Shown piece by piece: positions 1-9,965 of a stretch of 64,000 bases of DNA. The position numbers and the translations under genes are program-made. Position 1 is the stretch's first letter, and each line of letters begins with the position of its first letter. The notes beneath the pieces were generated by a model. It did no database searches, had not been told where the DNA came from, and saw nothing but the letters and a program-made list of their open reading frames with translations. This DNA is from Hyphomicrobiales bacterium (GTDB lineage Bacteria > Pseudomonadota > Alphaproteobacteria > Rhizobiales > Beijerinckiaceae), in NCBI GenBank assembly GCA_019075865.1, contig JAGXAN010000001.1:124001-188000 (forward strand). Reading direction: 5' to 3'.

Positions 1-1
1 C

Positions 2-1036
2 ATCCTGATTGCCGCCACCAACCGGCCGGATGTGCTCGACCCCGCCTTGCTGCGTCCCGGCCGTTTTGATCGCCAGATCGTCGTTCCCAATCCTGATGTC
101 ATCGGCCGCGAGAAGATTTTGCGTGTGCATGCGCGCAAGGTGCCGTTGTCGCCGGATGTCGATCTCAAGATCGTCGCCCGTGGCACGCCCGGTTTTTCCG
201 GCGCGGATTTGATGAACCTTGTCAACGAGGCGGCCCTGCTCGCCGCGCGTCGCGGCAAGCGCATTGTCACCATGTCCGAATTTGAAAGTGCCAAGGACAA
301 GGTGATGATGGGTGCCGAGCGCAAGTCCATTGCCATGTCGCAGGATGAGAAGCTGACCACCGCTTACCACGAGGGTGGCCATGCGCTGGTCGCCCTGAGC
401 GTCCCCGGTGCCGATCCTGTGCACAAGGCAACGATCATCCCGCGCGGTCGCGCGCTGGGCATGGTGATGCAATTGCCCGAAGGCGATCGCTATTCCATGA
501 ACTACCAGCAGATGACCTCGCGCCTCGCCATTATTATGGCTGGACGCGTGGCCGAAGAGCAGGTGTTTGGCAAGGATCGCGTAACTTCCGGCGCATCGGG
601 CGACATCCAGCAGGCGACCCAACTCGCCCGCTCGATGGTCACCCGCTGGGGATTCTCGAAAGAGCTCGGCATGGTCATGCATGGCGAGAGTCAGGACGAG
701 GTTTTCCTCGGCTACCAGATCGGTCGCCAACCCACGACTTCCGAGGCAACGGCCCGCAAGATCGATGATGAGGTCAAGCGCCTGATCGAGGAGGGCTATG
801 TTGAGGCCACCCGCATCATCGTCGAGCGTCGCGGCGATCTCGAAATCCTGGCGCAGGGTTTGCTGGAATACGAAACCCTTTCGGGAAGCGAAATTCTGGA
901 CCTGTTCCAGGGCAAGCCGCCGGTACGTGATTCGGGCGACAGCTCCAATCCCCCGCGCAGCGGAACCACGGTTCCCTCGGTTGGCCGCGGCCGCCCGAAG
1001 CCCGAATCCGGGCTGGAACCCCAACCGCTCGGTTAG
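2..1036 (+). CDS. ftsH: ATP-dependent zinc metalloprotease FtsH (5' truncated by window)
   Basis: This is the C-terminal part of the membrane-anchored AAA+ protease that degrades unassembled membrane proteins and short-lived regulators. The reading frame is open from the window edge. It begins in the AAA second region of homology ([20 protein letters not shown], with the arginine-finger arginines). The M41 peptidase follows, with the zinc motif HEGGH at bases 368-382. The C-terminus is a Pro/Gly/Ser-rich tail, as in alphaproteobacterial FtsH. The transmembrane N-terminus and Walker boxes lie outside the window. A strong intrinsic terminator follows the stop, so glmM is probably transcribed separately. 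In many alphaproteobacteria this gene follows tilS, but here tilS lies about 48 kb away. Confidence 0.97.
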   Translation: MLIAATNRPDVLDPALLRPGRFDRQIVVPNPDVIGREKILRVHARKVPLSPDVDLKIVARGTPGFSGADLMNLVNEAALLAARRGKRIVTMSEFESAKDKVMMGAERKSIAMSQDEKLTTAYHEGGHALVALSVPGADPVHKATIIPRGRALGMVMQLPEGDRYSMNYQQMTSRLAIIMAGRVAEEQVFGKDRVTSGASGDIQQATQLARSMVTRWGFSKELGMVMHGESQDEVFLGYQIGRQPTTSEATARKIDDEVKRLIEEGYVEATRIIVERRGDLEILAQGLLEYETLSGSEILDLFQGKPPVRDSGDSSNPPRSGTTVPSVGRGRPKPESGLEPQPLG

Positions 1037-1058
1037 GTCAATTTCCAGACATTTCATA

Positions 1059-1094
1059 GCCCGCCGCAGTCCAATTCTGCGGCGGGCTTTTTTT
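1059..1094 (+). terminator. Intrinsic terminator of ftsH
   Basis: A perfect 10-bp GC-rich stem (GCCCGCCGCA / TGCGGCGGGC, arms 1059-1068 and 1078-1087) with a 9-nt loop is followed directly by seven T residues. It starts 22 bp after the ftsH stop. Confidence 0.9.
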
Positions 1095-1191
1095 AAGCTT
1101 ATCGTCAGGCGCCGCCAGCAATCTTGCCCCAGATTGGCGATTTGTCCCAATTCATGTATCTTGCCGCAAACGTCGCAATGACTGAAGCAAT

Positions 1192-1227
1192 CCAGATTGC
1201 GATCCAAATTGCAATCCAAATTGAGAG
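1192..1227 (+). repeat. 12-bp tandem repeat, about three units, in the glmM leader
   Basis: Units run 1192-1203, 1204-1215 and 1216-1227. The core is CCAAATTGCAAT, with 2-3 differences in the outer units. The array ends 5 bp before the glmM ATG, and its last unit carries the GAGAG ribosome-binding site. Confidence 0.6.
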
Positions 1228-1232
1228 TGTCG

Positions 1233-2579
1233 ATGGCCCATAAATATTTTGGAACCGATGGTATCCGTGGACTTGCCAATCGGGTGATTACGCCGGAATT
1301 GGCGCTCAAGGTTGGCCAGGCTGCGGGTCTGGCCTTTCAGCGCGGCGATCATCGCCACCGCGTCGTCATTGGCAAGGATACCCGGCTGTCGGGATATATG
1401 ATCGAATATGCGCTTGTTTCGGGTTTTACCTCGGTTGGCATGGACGTGCTTTTGCTGGGCCCCATCCCGACGCCGGCGGTAGCCATGCTGACCCGCTCGA
1501 TGCGCGCGGATCTGGGGGTGATGATTTCCGCCTCCCATAATGCGTTCGAAGACAATGGCATCAAGCTGTTTGGCCCGGATGGTTACAAGCTTTCCGACCA
1601 GATCGAGGGCGAAATCGAGGCGTTGCTGTCGCAGGATTTGAGTCCGCAACTGGCACTCAGCCGGGGCCTTGGCCGCGCCAAGCGCATCGAGAGCGTCCAC
1701 GCGCGCTACATTGAGTTTGCCAAGCGCACCCTGCCGCGCAACATTTCGCTGGAGGGACTGCGCATCGTCGTCGATTGCGCCAATGGTGCGGCTTACAAAG
1801 TGGCACCCGAAGCGCTTTGGGAACTGGGTGCCGAGGTCATTACCATTGGCGTTGAACCGGACGGCTTCAACATTAACCACAAGGTCGGCTCCACCGCGCC
1901 GCAGGCGATTTGTGACAAGGTCCGCGAAGTGCGCGCCGATATTGGCATCGCGCTGGATGGCGACGCCGACCGTTTGCTGATCGTTGACGAGCGCGGCGGG
2001 CTGATCAATGGCGATCAATTGATGGCGGTGGTCGCCAGTTGCTGGCAGCAGGATAATCGCCTGACCCGCCCGGGCATCGTCTCAACGATCATGTCCAACC
2101 TTGGGCTAGAGCGTTACCTCGCCTCCTTGAATCTATCGCTCGCCCGCACCGCCGTAGGTGACCGTTACGTGCTCGAATACATGCGCGAGCATGGTTACAA
2201 TTTCGGGGGTGAGCAATCGGGTCATTTGATCCTTTCCGATTATGCCACCACGGGCGACGGCCTCGTGGCCGCTTTGCAGGTGCTGGCGGAAATCAAGCGG
2301 CAGGATCGTCCGGTGAGTGAGGTTTGCAACCGTTTTACCGCCGTGCCACAGATTTTGAAGAATGTGCGTGGCAGCAATGCCGCCATGCTCACGACCGCGC
2401 CGGTCGAGCGCGCCATTGCCGATGCAAGGGCGAAACTTGGCAGCGACGGACGATTGGTGATCCGTCCTTCGGGCACGGAGTCGGTCATTCGGGTTATGGC
2501 GGAAGGCGATGACGCGGATCTGGTTGAGAAAATGGTGGATTCGGTCTGCGATGCGCTGAAAGGCCAGGTCGCGGCCTGA
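1233..2579 (+). CDS. glmM: Phosphoglucosamine mutase GlmM
   Basis: GlmM converts glucosamine-6-phosphate to glucosamine-1-phosphate, which feeds UDP-GlcNAc for peptidoglycan and LPS synthesis in the cytoplasm. The product has 448 residues, the usual family length. The phosphoserine loop ISASHN places the active Ser at residue 101. The metal-binding loop DGDADR starts at residue 242, and the sugar-binding GGEQSGH and phosphate-binding RPSGTE motifs are present. I chose the ATG that begins [13 protein letters not shown], preceded by GAGAG. An in-frame TTG extension to 1197 would translate the tandem repeat and is unlikely. The neighbour upstream is ftsH, a common alphaproteobacterial pairing. 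Confidence 0.97.
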   Translation: MAHKYFGTDGIRGLANRVITPELALKVGQAAGLAFQRGDHRHRVVIGKDTRLSGYMIEYALVSGFTSVGMDVLLLGPIPTPAVAMLTRSMRADLGVMISASHNAFEDNGIKLFGPDGYKLSDQIEGEIEALLSQDLSPQLALSRGLGRAKRIESVHARYIEFAKRTLPRNISLEGLRIVVDCANGAAYKVAPEALWELGAEVITIGVEPDGFNINHKVGSTAPQAICDKVREVRADIGIALDGDADRLLIVDERGGLINGDQLMAVVASCWQQDNRLTRPGIVSTIMSNLGLERYLASLNLSLARTAVGDRYVLEYMREHGYNFGGEQSGHLILSDYATTGDGLVAALQVLAEIKRQDRPVSEVCNRFTAVPQILKNVRGSNAAMLTTAPVERAIADARAKLGSDGRLVIRPSGTESVIRVMAEGDDADLVEKMVDSVCDALKGQVAA

Positions 2580-2751
2580 TCGGGCGTGTCGCTGCAAGGC
2601 GCCTGTCTGGATTGGGGACCGTGCCATTGACGCCGCCTTGCCGCCTGCCGCCGCCAAATAAGCCACAGCACGCGCGCTTGTGGGTGCCGCAAGAGTGTGC
2701 CAGATATCAGAAGTTACCGGAACCGCGGGGAAAGTTTTGTTCAAGAAGGCT

Positions 2752-4092
2752 ATGGCACTTTTCGCGCAGCCGCATGACGGGCAGGCTCATGGGCACGCAC
2801 ATGGCCATGCGCATGGGCACGATCATGACCACGACCATGGCCATAACCATGGTGTGATGGATGCCACCATTGCCTCGACGGATCGGGGCATTTACGCCAT
2901 CAAATGGTCATTCATCATCATGTTCGCCGTGGCGCTGGTCGAATTGGCGATCGTGGGCATTTCCGGCAGCGTCGCCCTTCTGGCGGACATGATCCATAAT
3001 TTCGCCGATGCGACGACGGCGATCCCGCTATTCGTGGCCTTCCGGTTGGTTCGGCGCCTGCCCACCAAGACGTTTAACTACGGCCTTGGCCGGGTCGAGG
3101 ATTTGGCTGGCCTGCTGATCGTGCTGATCATTTTGTTCAGCACGATCGTTGCCGGCTATGAGGCGATTGAGCGCCTGCTGCATCCCCAACCCATTGCCAA
3201 TATCGGCTGGGTGGCACTGATGGGCGTTGTCAGCTACATCGGCAACGAGGCTGTGGCGCGGTTGCGCATCAAGATTGGCAAGGAAATCAACAGCGCCGCC
3301 CTGATCGCCGACGGCTACCACGCCCGCATTGATGCACGCACATCCCTTGCGGTTGTTGCCGGTGCGGCGCTGGTCTGGCTCGGATTTCCGCTTGCCGATC
3401 CGGTTGTCGGCATTCTCATCACCTTGTCGCTGGCAACCATTGTCTGGCAGTCATCGCGCACAGTGCTGGTGCGTATGTTGGATGGCATCGACCCTGGCCT
3501 TCATGAGCAAATCAGCCATGTGGCGGCCGGTATCGAAGGCATTGCCGCCGTCACCGAAGTCAAAGCCCGCTGGATTGGCCACCAATTGCATGTCGATACG
3601 GTGATTGACGTTCCGCAGAATCTGTCATTGACGCAAGCCAATGCCATTGGCAGCCAATTCAGACGCGGATTGTTTGCCGATATTCCGGCGCTGACCGAAG
3701 CCAATGTCCGGTATCATTATCCCGAGGCGGCGTCCCCGGACCATTCCAGTGCCCAGCCGCACGGCCATCATCACCACGAACCCGAGCCATTCCATTTCGA
3801 ATGTCCCATCGCACAGGGCGAATTGTCGATCATCGACACAGCTGCCGGTGAGCGGTTTGCCCTCAAGCTGATCCGGCACGCGCCGAATTTCTCCGCCCGC
3901 GTCGAAATCATTCGCGACGCAGGCCCCGAATGGCACGCCCTGCTGGCAGACCCGCAAGACCATCACCGTCTGCTTGGCCAGACCGCGCCAAAGGAGCCGC
4001 ACGACTTCTCGGCCAAGCTCCATATCACCACCGAGGCGGGCGATATCGTACTACCCTTTGACATGCACGAGCCGTCAGACCATTCACATTAG
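2752..4092 (+). CDS. CDF-family cation (zinc/cobalt-type) efflux transporter with His-rich ends
   Basis: This is a cation diffusion facilitator that exports divalent metal from the cytoplasm in exchange for protons. The product has 446 residues. A histidine-rich metal-binding stretch covers about residues 8-33 (HGHAHGHAHGHDHDHDHGHN). The transmembrane bundle carries the two HxxxD metal sites, His82/Asp86 in TM2 and His190/Asp194 in TM5. A cytoplasmic domain follows, then a second His cluster (HGHHHHEPEP) and an unusual C-terminal extension of about 100 residues that I cannot assign. The start was chosen for its AAGAAGG site just upstream. An in-frame upstream GTG/ATG reading from 2680 lacks such a site. 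The metal is inferred as Zn/Co/Cd from the His-rich segments. Confidence 0.9.
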   Translation: MALFAQPHDGQAHGHAHGHAHGHDHDHDHGHNHGVMDATIASTDRGIYAIKWSFIIMFAVALVELAIVGISGSVALLADMIHNFADATTAIPLFVAFRLVRRLPTKTFNYGLGRVEDLAGLLIVLIILFSTIVAGYEAIERLLHPQPIANIGWVALMGVVSYIGNEAVARLRIKIGKEINSAALIADGYHARIDARTSLAVVAGAALVWLGFPLADPVVGILITLSLATIVWQSSRTVLVRMLDGIDPGLHEQISHVAAGIEGIAAVTEVKARWIGHQLHVDTVIDVPQNLSLTQANAIGSQFRRGLFADIPALTEANVRYHYPEAASPDHSSAQPHGHHHHEPEPFHFECPIAQGELSIIDTAAGERFALKLIRHAPNFSARVEIIRDAGPEWHALLADPQDHHRLLGQTAPKEPHDFSAKLHITTEAGDIVLPFDMHEPSDHSH

Positions 4093-4101
4093 AGGCGTTT
4101 C

Positions 4102-4521
4102 ATGAATTCCATCCCTGCAATCACCGAAGCCATGGCGCGCGCTGCTGTGGATGCCATGCGCAATGCGGCTTTCTCCGCCGGCCAGGCGGCGACCTTTGTT
4201 GTCAGTGATTCGCATGGCGAGGCGATCATCATGTTGCGTATGGACGATGCCGGTCTGCCAACACCGACCATCGCCACCAACAAGGCGTTCACGGCGGCAC
4301 GCCTGGCGCGTCCTTCGCGTGCGGTCGGAGCCCGCTTAAAGGAAAGCGGCGATATTGCCTTTTATGGCGACGCGCGTTACGTCGGGTTTGCCGGCGGCTT
4401 GCCGGTCACGCAACTCAACAAGACGCTCGGCGCAATTGGTGTCAGCGGCCTTACCGAGGATGAAGACGAGGCATTGGCACGGGTTGGCGTTGCCATCATT
4501 GCCGCGCTCCTTCGGGCCTGA
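4102..4521 (+). CDS. GlcG/HbpS family (DUF336) heme- or cofactor-binding protein
   Basis: The product has 139 residues and matches the GlcG/HbpS fold. The sequence VVSDSHGEAIIMLRMDDA, then KAFTAARLARPS, then GDIAFYGDARYVGFAGGLPV and a closing GAIGVSG..EDEALARVG helix is the family pattern. HbpS binds heme and iron in Streptomyces. GlcG is encoded in glycolate operons, but its exact role is unclear. The gene starts 9 bp after the CDF exporter stop and is probably cotranscribed with it, which fits a metal-related role. That role is inference. Confidence 0.8.
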   Translation: MNSIPAITEAMARAAVDAMRNAAFSAGQAATFVVSDSHGEAIIMLRMDDAGLPTPTIATNKAFTAARLARPSRAVGARLKESGDIAFYGDARYVGFAGGLPVTQLNKTLGAIGVSGLTEDEDEALARVGVAIIAALLRA

Positions 4522-4571
4522 GGTCGGCAGAAGTTAAAAGCCCAAGTGTGCATACCGGCGGAAAGCAATTC

Positions 4572-5426
4572 ATGTCCCACCCTGACCATCATCATCTTGC
4601 AGGCGTCATGGGTTGGCCGGTCATGCACTCCCGCTCGCCGCTGCTGCATAATTACTGGCTGAAGCAGCATCACATCTCCGGCCTTTATGTGCCATTGCCG
4701 ATTGCGCCGCAGGCATTGGGCGCGGCCTTGCGGGCCATGCCCGCGCTCGGGTTTCGCGGCTGCAATCTCACCATTCCCCACAAGGTTCTGGCGCTGGATA
4801 TTGTGGATTACATTGACCCGATGGCCAAACGCATGGGCGCGGCCAATTGCATCGTTGTGCGTGAAGATGGCTCGCTTGCCGGTTTCAACCACGACGGTTT
4901 TGGCTTTATCGAAAGCCTGCGCGAAGCCAAGCCCGACTGGCGTGCCGACGCCGGCCCGATCGTTGTTTTGGGGGCAGGCGGGGCCGCCCGTGCCGTGGTG
5001 CAATCGCTTGTCGATCGTGGTACGCGCGAAATCCGCCTTCTCAACCGGACTCTGGCGCGGGCGCAGACTTTGGCGCAAAGCCTCGATGGCCCGGTAGAAG
5101 TGCTGGATTGGGACATGCGCGACGCGGCGCTGGATGGCGCTGCCATGCTCGTCAACACCACAAGTCAGGGCATGTCGGGGCAGCATGAACTGGATATTTC
5201 ACTCCAGCGCTTGCCGGCCCATGCGGTCGTCGCGGATATTGTCTATATCCCGCTGGAAACCCATTTGCTCCAGATGGCGCGCGAGCGCGGCCATCTGACC
5301 GTCAACGGCTTGGGCATGTTGCTGCATCAGGCGAGGCCGGCATTCCACGCCTGGTTTGGCATTCTGCCGCAGGTCACCCCGCAATTGCGCGCATTGCTGG
5401 AGCAATCCATTCGCGAACCTCACTGA
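4572..5426 (+). CDS. aroE: Shikimate dehydrogenase (NADP+)
   Basis: AroE reduces 3-dehydroshikimate to shikimate with NADPH in aromatic amino acid synthesis. The product has 284 residues. It has the substrate-binding SRSPLLHN motif (residues 20-27), the NLTIPHK motif with catalytic Lys71, and an NADP-binding GAGGAARAV loop near residue 137. The ATG at 4572 is preceded by GGCGGAAAG with good spacing. A GTG at 4548 is possible but lacks a site. The stop overlaps by 7 bp the stop region of the convergent flavoprotein gene. Confidence 0.95.
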   Translation: MSHPDHHHLAGVMGWPVMHSRSPLLHNYWLKQHHISGLYVPLPIAPQALGAALRAMPALGFRGCNLTIPHKVLALDIVDYIDPMAKRMGAANCIVVREDGSLAGFNHDGFGFIESLREAKPDWRADAGPIVVLGAGGAARAVVQSLVDRGTREIRLLNRTLARAQTLAQSLDGPVEVLDWDMRDAALDGAAMLVNTTSQGMSGQHELDISLQRLPAHAVVADIVYIPLETHLLQMARERGHLTVNGLGMLLHQARPAFHAWFGILPQVTPQLRALLEQSIREPH

Positions 5427-6694
5427 AGCGGCAATGACGGCGCCCATGGCCATGGCCTCGGCCTCGCGGCGTGCGGGCGGCGTCGGCTCTGGCGCTGGAT
5501 ATGCCGGCAGAGGGTGGGCACCGCAACCTTGGTGCCGCAAATATGGCGCATGGCGTGCCCGAAGCTGAACGCGCTGGCTGGCCCGAGCAGATAAAGGCCC
5601 TTGAGCCGGGTTTCAAAATGCAGCGTCAGCGGCGCCTCGCCCGCCTGCAGGCCAAGCCCGTCACGCAAATTTTGGGCTAGCAGCGGATGGCCCGCCATAT
5701 CCACCCGATAACCGGTGGCGGCGATCAGATGATCGCAATGCAGCACCCTGGAACCCTGCGGCCCATGGACGGTCACACACACCTTTGCGCCTTCCAGGCG
5801 TGCATCCGTGATGGAGGTGCCCAACTCGAGCGGCACTTTGCCGTCAATCCGCGCCTTCAGGTCCCATGCACCCGATGGCCCCCAGGAGTTTCTCAAGGAG
5901 CGCCGCCGCAGATTTTCTGGCAGCAACCAGAACAATAGCGGCCATTCCGACAGAATATAGGCGCGCCAGCCCGTGCCCAGCCCAGCCCGCGGGTGCAGGA
6001 TCGCATGCCACCACGGACGCACAATTTCCGGTGCGCCGTTCCATACCACATGCGGCTCGCGCACCAGCACCCGCACCTGGGTGCCCTGCTCGGCGAGGAG
6101 GGCAGCAAGGCCCAAGGCGGATTGGCCGCCGCCCACCACGAGCACGTCCTTGCCCTTGACCCAGTCGATTGGCCCGAAATCGGCACCATGCAACAGATTG
6201 GGTTTTGGCAGATGCGCCAGATTTTGCGGCAGTCGCTGGTGTCCCATCAGGCCGGTGGCCAGAACCACACGCTTGGATAGCAGCGTCCGGCCATCGGCGA
6301 GGCGGGTGATGTAGCCAGCCTCATGACCCGCGATCTCATCCACCTCCGACGTCAGCCGGTGGGTGCTGGCGTTGGGCAATTGATCGGCAAACCAGCGTCC
6401 ATAGGCGATGAAAATTTCGCGCGGCAGCACCATGCCCACCGGCGCATAGTCAATGCCATGGGCGGCGCAATAATCGCGCAACCGAAGCCCCTTTTGCGGC
6501 GCGCAAATATCGGTGGCAAAGGCCTCCGAGCGCATGTTCATGCCCGGCGGCGCGTGCTCGGCCCAGGCTTGCATGGGCGAACCGATCAGGTAATGGCCAA
6601 CCCCCGCAGCACTCAGATGCGCCGACAGCGACAGGCCGTAGGGTCCGGCGCCGATGATAACCGTATCCACGTTCCCCATAATGGCTCCCGTCAT
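5420..6694 (-). CDS. FAD/NAD(P)-binding monooxygenase-like flavoprotein
   Basis: This 424-residue protein has an N-terminal FAD Rossmann motif (VIIGAGPYG, residues 12-20), a mid-protein NAD(P)H motif (VVGGGQSALG, about residue 185) and ATG motifs (LATGL, then AATGY), the layout of class B flavin monooxygenases and N-hydroxylases. The substrate is unknown. The start codon overlaps the stop of the upstream ATP-grasp gene as ATGA, so the two are translationally coupled. An internal ATG at 6679 is an alternative start. The C-terminal tail is rich in Arg and Pro and overlaps the convergent aroE stop. The inferred role is a tailoring oxidation paired with the ligase. Confidence 0.8.
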   Translation of the reverse strand: MTGAIMGNVDTVIIGAGPYGLSLSAHLSAAGVGHYLIGSPMQAWAEHAPPGMNMRSEAFATDICAPQKGLRLRDYCAAHGIDYAPVGMVLPREIFIAYGRWFADQLPNASTHRLTSEVDEIAGHEAGYITRLADGRTLLSKRVVLATGLMGHQRLPQNLAHLPKPNLLHGADFGPIDWVKGKDVLVVGGGQSALGLAALLAEQGTQVRVLVREPHVVWNGAPEIVRPWWHAILHPRAGLGTGWRAYILSEWPLLFWLLPENLRRRSLRNSWGPSGAWDLKARIDGKVPLELGTSITDARLEGAKVCVTVHGPQGSRVLHCDHLIAATGYRVDMAGHPLLAQNLRDGLGLQAGEAPLTLHFETRLKGLYLLGPASAFSFGHAMRHICGTKVAVPTLCRHIQRQSRRRPHAARPRPWPWAPSLPLQ

Positions 6695-7869
6695 TGTTTG
6701 GCGCTACGCTGGCGCATGGAACCGCCATTGGACAACAGCCGCTCGAACTGACGCCGCAGCGAATCCTTGCCATAATAGGCCAGCGCCGGCAGAGGGTCCT
6801 GCCAGCGCCAGTAGCCGTCTTTTTTGCGGTATACCTTGGGCAATAATTCTGGCGGGGCGCGCTGTGCCAGGCTGGACGCCCACACCACCGGCCATCGCGG
6901 CGGGGCCTCCCGCAAGGCTGGCAGACCCACTTCATGGCGATAGGCGGCCAGCGGCAGGTTCACGCCGCTCAGCGTCGCGATTTCCTCCTGCCAGTCGCTG
7001 CGCCCCACCGTTGGCTCTATCATCAGAAACTGGCGGCGGCGGGCGTCAAATTTATATTCGACGCTGCCCATGCCCTCAAAGCGGGCGCGATCGGCAAAGG
7101 CCAAGGTCATGGGCTCCAGAATGCCGCTGGCTTCGGGTGCGGCGATGCACACCGCTGTGCTGCCAACATCGCGCGGAAAGCAGCGCAGCTTCCGGCCAGT
7201 GAACACGCTGACGGTGCGCCCCTCCGCACCGCGATAGAACAGCGTGAAGTAAATGTTGGATTCCGGCCCCTCGATCCATTCCTGCGCGACGATACCGCCC
7301 GGCGTCTGCAACATGGCGATGGCCATATCCACCGCCTCCCGCAAATCATGCACCTGCACGGCACGCGCTTTTTGGCCGCTGAGCACGTGGCGCTTGTCTT
7401 CAGGCTTCAAAACCGCCGGAAAGTTCAGCTGGGCGAGGTTCTCAAGATCGTCGAGGTTTGCCAAAACGGCTGTTCGCGGCACCGGAAATGCGTTGTTGGA
7501 TGCAAATTCATGAAATTTGGCTTTGTCGCTCAGCATTTTCACGGCGCTGTCCTCGGGCAGCCGAAAGCGAAAATGCGGGCGCAAAATATCCCGGTTTTCG
7601 GAAATGGCATGCAAAGATTCCTCGCCAGTCAGGAACAGCATGGGCCTTTGCGAAAATTGCTGACCGATTTCGATCATTTCGCTCATGAAATTCCGGCCCT
7701 TGAACCCTGAAATCAACTGGCTGCGCGCATATCGCGACCAAATTCCGGGGACATTCCTGTCCAGATCGAGAATACGAATCGGCATCCCGCCGCGCGCCAG
7801 CGAACGGAGAATGCCAAGACCGTTAAGCTCAGCGCCAACAATAATCGCCGCAACAGGATGCATTGCCAA
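6691..7869 (-). CDS. ATP-grasp domain carboxylate-amine ligase-like protein
   Basis: This 392-residue protein resembles predicted ATP-grasp carboligases (D-aspartate-ligase/COG3919-like). It has an N-terminal pre-ATP-grasp segment beginning AAIIVGAELNGLG. The ATP-binding lysine segment is FPAVLKPEDKRHV. Next come the hinge IVAQEWIEGPE and the metal-binding end FLMIEPTVGRSDWQ. Such enzymes join a carboxylate, activated as acyl phosphate, to an amine or thiol. The real substrate cannot be read from sequence. It is the first gene of a two-gene unit with the flavoprotein and is divergent from lepA. The start is either ATG 7869 or 7863. Confidence 0.75.
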   Translation of the reverse strand: MAMHPVAAIIVGAELNGLGILRSLARGGMPIRILDLDRNVPGIWSRYARSQLISGFKGRNFMSEMIEIGQQFSQRPMLFLTGEESLHAISENRDILRPHFRFRLPEDSAVKMLSDKAKFHEFASNNAFPVPRTAVLANLDDLENLAQLNFPAVLKPEDKRHVLSGQKARAVQVHDLREAVDMAIAMLQTPGGIVAQEWIEGPESNIYFTLFYRGAEGRTVSVFTGRKLRCFPRDVGSTAVCIAAPEASGILEPMTLAFADRARFEGMGSVEYKFDARRRQFLMIEPTVGRSDWQEEIATLSGVNLPLAAYRHEVGLPALREAPPRWPVVWASSLAQRAPPELLPKVYRKKDGYWRWQDPLPALAYYGKDSLRRQFERLLSNGGSMRQRSAKQ

Positions 7870-8128
7870 ATTTCTTTTATATTCAAAATCAACAAGTTAG
7901 TATTAGGCCGCAATGTCCCGATTTGAAAAAGTTAACAGGCCGTTTCATTCATGAATTATTAAGGCGTTGTTTTCGTTTCATTTTGGGATTTGGCGCAACT
8001 TGCGCTATCCCCAGCAACGGTCGTGCCAAAAGGTTTTTCGGGCGTTTCTGGAACGAAAACAGCAAACGCGAGGCCGGCAATGCGCTTCGCCCCTTCCCGA
8101 AACGGTACAGCCCTGCTATTTGGCTGCT
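7870..8128. other. Divergent intergenic region between the ATP-grasp operon and lepA
   Basis: These 259 bp are AT-rich in the first half and include a short palindrome ATTCATGAAT near 7945-7955. They should hold promoters for both directions. An open frame continues upstream of lepA from 7967, but it lacks homology to LepA and is not counted as coding. Confidence 0.5.
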
Positions 8129-9934
8129 ATGACAACACACAGCTTCGACAATATCCGCAATTTTTCCATCGTCGCGCATATCGATCATGGCAAATCGACA
8201 CTGGCGGATCGGTTAATCCAATCCACCGGCACCGTGGCTGCCCGCGATATGGTCGAGCAGGTGCTGGATTCGATGGATATCGAGCGCGAGCGCGGCATCA
8301 CCATCAAGGCCCAGACGGTGCGTCTTGAATATAAGGCGCTGGACGGCAAGACCTATATCCTCAACTTGATGGATACGCCCGGCCACGTCGATTTCGCCTA
8401 TGAAGTATCGCGCTCGCTGGCCGCCTGCGAGGGGTCCTTGCTGGTCGTGGACGCCAGCCAGGGCGTTGAAGCGCAGACCCTTGCCAATGTTTATCATGCC
8501 CTGGACGCCGGCCACGAAATCGTGCCGGTGTTGAACAAGATTGATCTGCCCGCAGCTGAACCCGAGCGCATCAAGCAGCAGATTGAAGATGTGATCGGTC
8601 TCGATGCCTCTGACGCAGTGCCGATTTCCGCCAAGACCGGCCTTGGCATTGATCTGGTTCTGGAAGCCATTGTCAAAAGACTGCCGCCGCCCAAGGGTGA
8701 CCCGGACGCCCCGCTGAAAGCACTGCTCGTCGATAGCTGGTATGATGCCTATCTGGGTGTTGTCGTGCTGGTGCGCATTATTGACGGCACTTTGCGCAAG
8801 CACCAGAAAGTCAAGATGATGGGTACCGATGCCCATTACGAGGTCGACAAGATCGGCGTATTCCGTCCTAAAATGCAGGATGTCGAAATTCTGGGTCCTG
8901 GGGAAATTGGTTTTATCACCGCCCAGATCAAGCAGGTTGCCGACACCCGCGTCGGCGATACCATCACCAACGAGCGCAATGGCTGCGTCACAGCTTTGCC
9001 CGGCTTCAAGCCAGCGCAACCGGTGGTTTTCTGTGGGCTGTTTCCGGTGGATGCAGCCGAATTTGAGGAATTGCGCGCAGCCATGGGCAAGTTGCGCCTG
9101 AACGACGCCAGCTTTTCCTATGAAATGGAGAGTTCGGCGGCGCTCGGTTTTGGTTTCCGCTGCGGTTTCCTTGGCCTGTTGCATCTGGAGATTATTCAGG
9201 AACGTTTGCAGCGCGAGTTTAATCTCGACCTCATCGCCACCGCGCCGTCAGTCATATACAACATTCTGCTGCGCGACGGCACCACCATTGACCTGCACAA
9301 TCCCGCCGACATGCCCGACATTGTCAGCATTGAGGAAATCCGCGAACCGTGGATTCGCGCCACCATCCTCACCCCGGATGATTATCTGGGTGCCATTCTC
9401 AAGCTCTGCCAGGATCGGCGCGGCTTGCAGATTGACCTCAATTACGTCGGCAAGCGCGCCATGGTCACCTATGACCTGCCGCTGAATGAAGTGGTGTTTG
9501 ATTTTTATGATCGGCTGAAGTCCATTTCCAAGGGCTATGCCTCGTTTGACTATAATCTCACCGATTATCGCGCTGGCGATCTGGTCAAAATGTCGATTCT
9601 GGTCAATGCAGAGCCGGTGGATGCGCTTTCGATGCTGGTACACCGCGACCGCGCCGATAGCCGTGGCCGTGCCATGGTGGAAAAGCTACGCGAATTGATC
9701 CCGCCGCATATGTTCCAGATTCCGGTGCAGGCCGCGATTGGCGGCAAGATCATCGCCCGCGAAACCATCCGCGCCTTGCGCAAGGATGTGACGGCCAAAT
9801 GTTATGGCGGCGATGCCACCCGCAAACGCAAGCTTCTGGAGAAGCAAAAAGCTGGCAAAAAGAAAATGCGTCAGTTTGGCAAGGTCGAAATCCCGCAGGA
9901 AGCCTTCATCGCTGCGCTCAAAATGGACGATTGA
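8129..9934 (+). CDS. lepA: Elongation factor 4 (LepA) ribosome-associated GTPase
   Basis: LepA is a translational GTPase that acts on stalled or initiating ribosomes. The product has 601 residues, the standard length. It has the G1 motif AHIDHGKST near residue 13, the G3 motif DTPGH, the G4 motif NKID, EF-G-like domains, and the LepA-specific C-terminus ([20 protein letters not shown]). The start [13 protein letters not shown] was chosen because the family begins there. The open frame upstream to 7967 is not conserved LepA sequence. Confidence 0.97.
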   Translation: MTTHSFDNIRNFSIVAHIDHGKSTLADRLIQSTGTVAARDMVEQVLDSMDIERERGITIKAQTVRLEYKALDGKTYILNLMDTPGHVDFAYEVSRSLAACEGSLLVVDASQGVEAQTLANVYHALDAGHEIVPVLNKIDLPAAEPERIKQQIEDVIGLDASDAVPISAKTGLGIDLVLEAIVKRLPPPKGDPDAPLKALLVDSWYDAYLGVVVLVRIIDGTLRKHQKVKMMGTDAHYEVDKIGVFRPKMQDVEILGPGEIGFITAQIKQVADTRVGDTITNERNGCVTALPGFKPAQPVVFCGLFPVDAAEFEELRAAMGKLRLNDASFSYEMESSAALGFGFRCGFLGLLHLEIIQERLQREFNLDLIATAPSVIYNILLRDGTTIDLHNPADMPDIVSIEEIREPWIRATILTPDDYLGAILKLCQDRRGLQIDLNYVGKRAMVTYDLPLNEVVFDFYDRLKSISKGYASFDYNLTDYRAGDLVKMSILVNAEPVDALSMLVHRDRADSRGRAMVEKLRELIPPHMFQIPVQAAIGGKIIARETIRALRKDVTAKCYGGDATRKRKLLEKQKAGKKKMRQFGKVEIPQEAFIAALKMDD

Positions 9935-9965
9935 ACGAGAGCTGTGGTGGGCTATATTTTAGCCC

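Noticed and set aside
5420-5426. Overlap of aroE and flavoprotein stops as a sign of truncation
   Set aside because: Both proteins are of usual length; a short convergent overlap is common in compact genomes.
7967-8128. Upstream in-frame extension of lepA
   Set aside because: No similarity to LepA N-termini; the family starts at [13 protein letters not shown].
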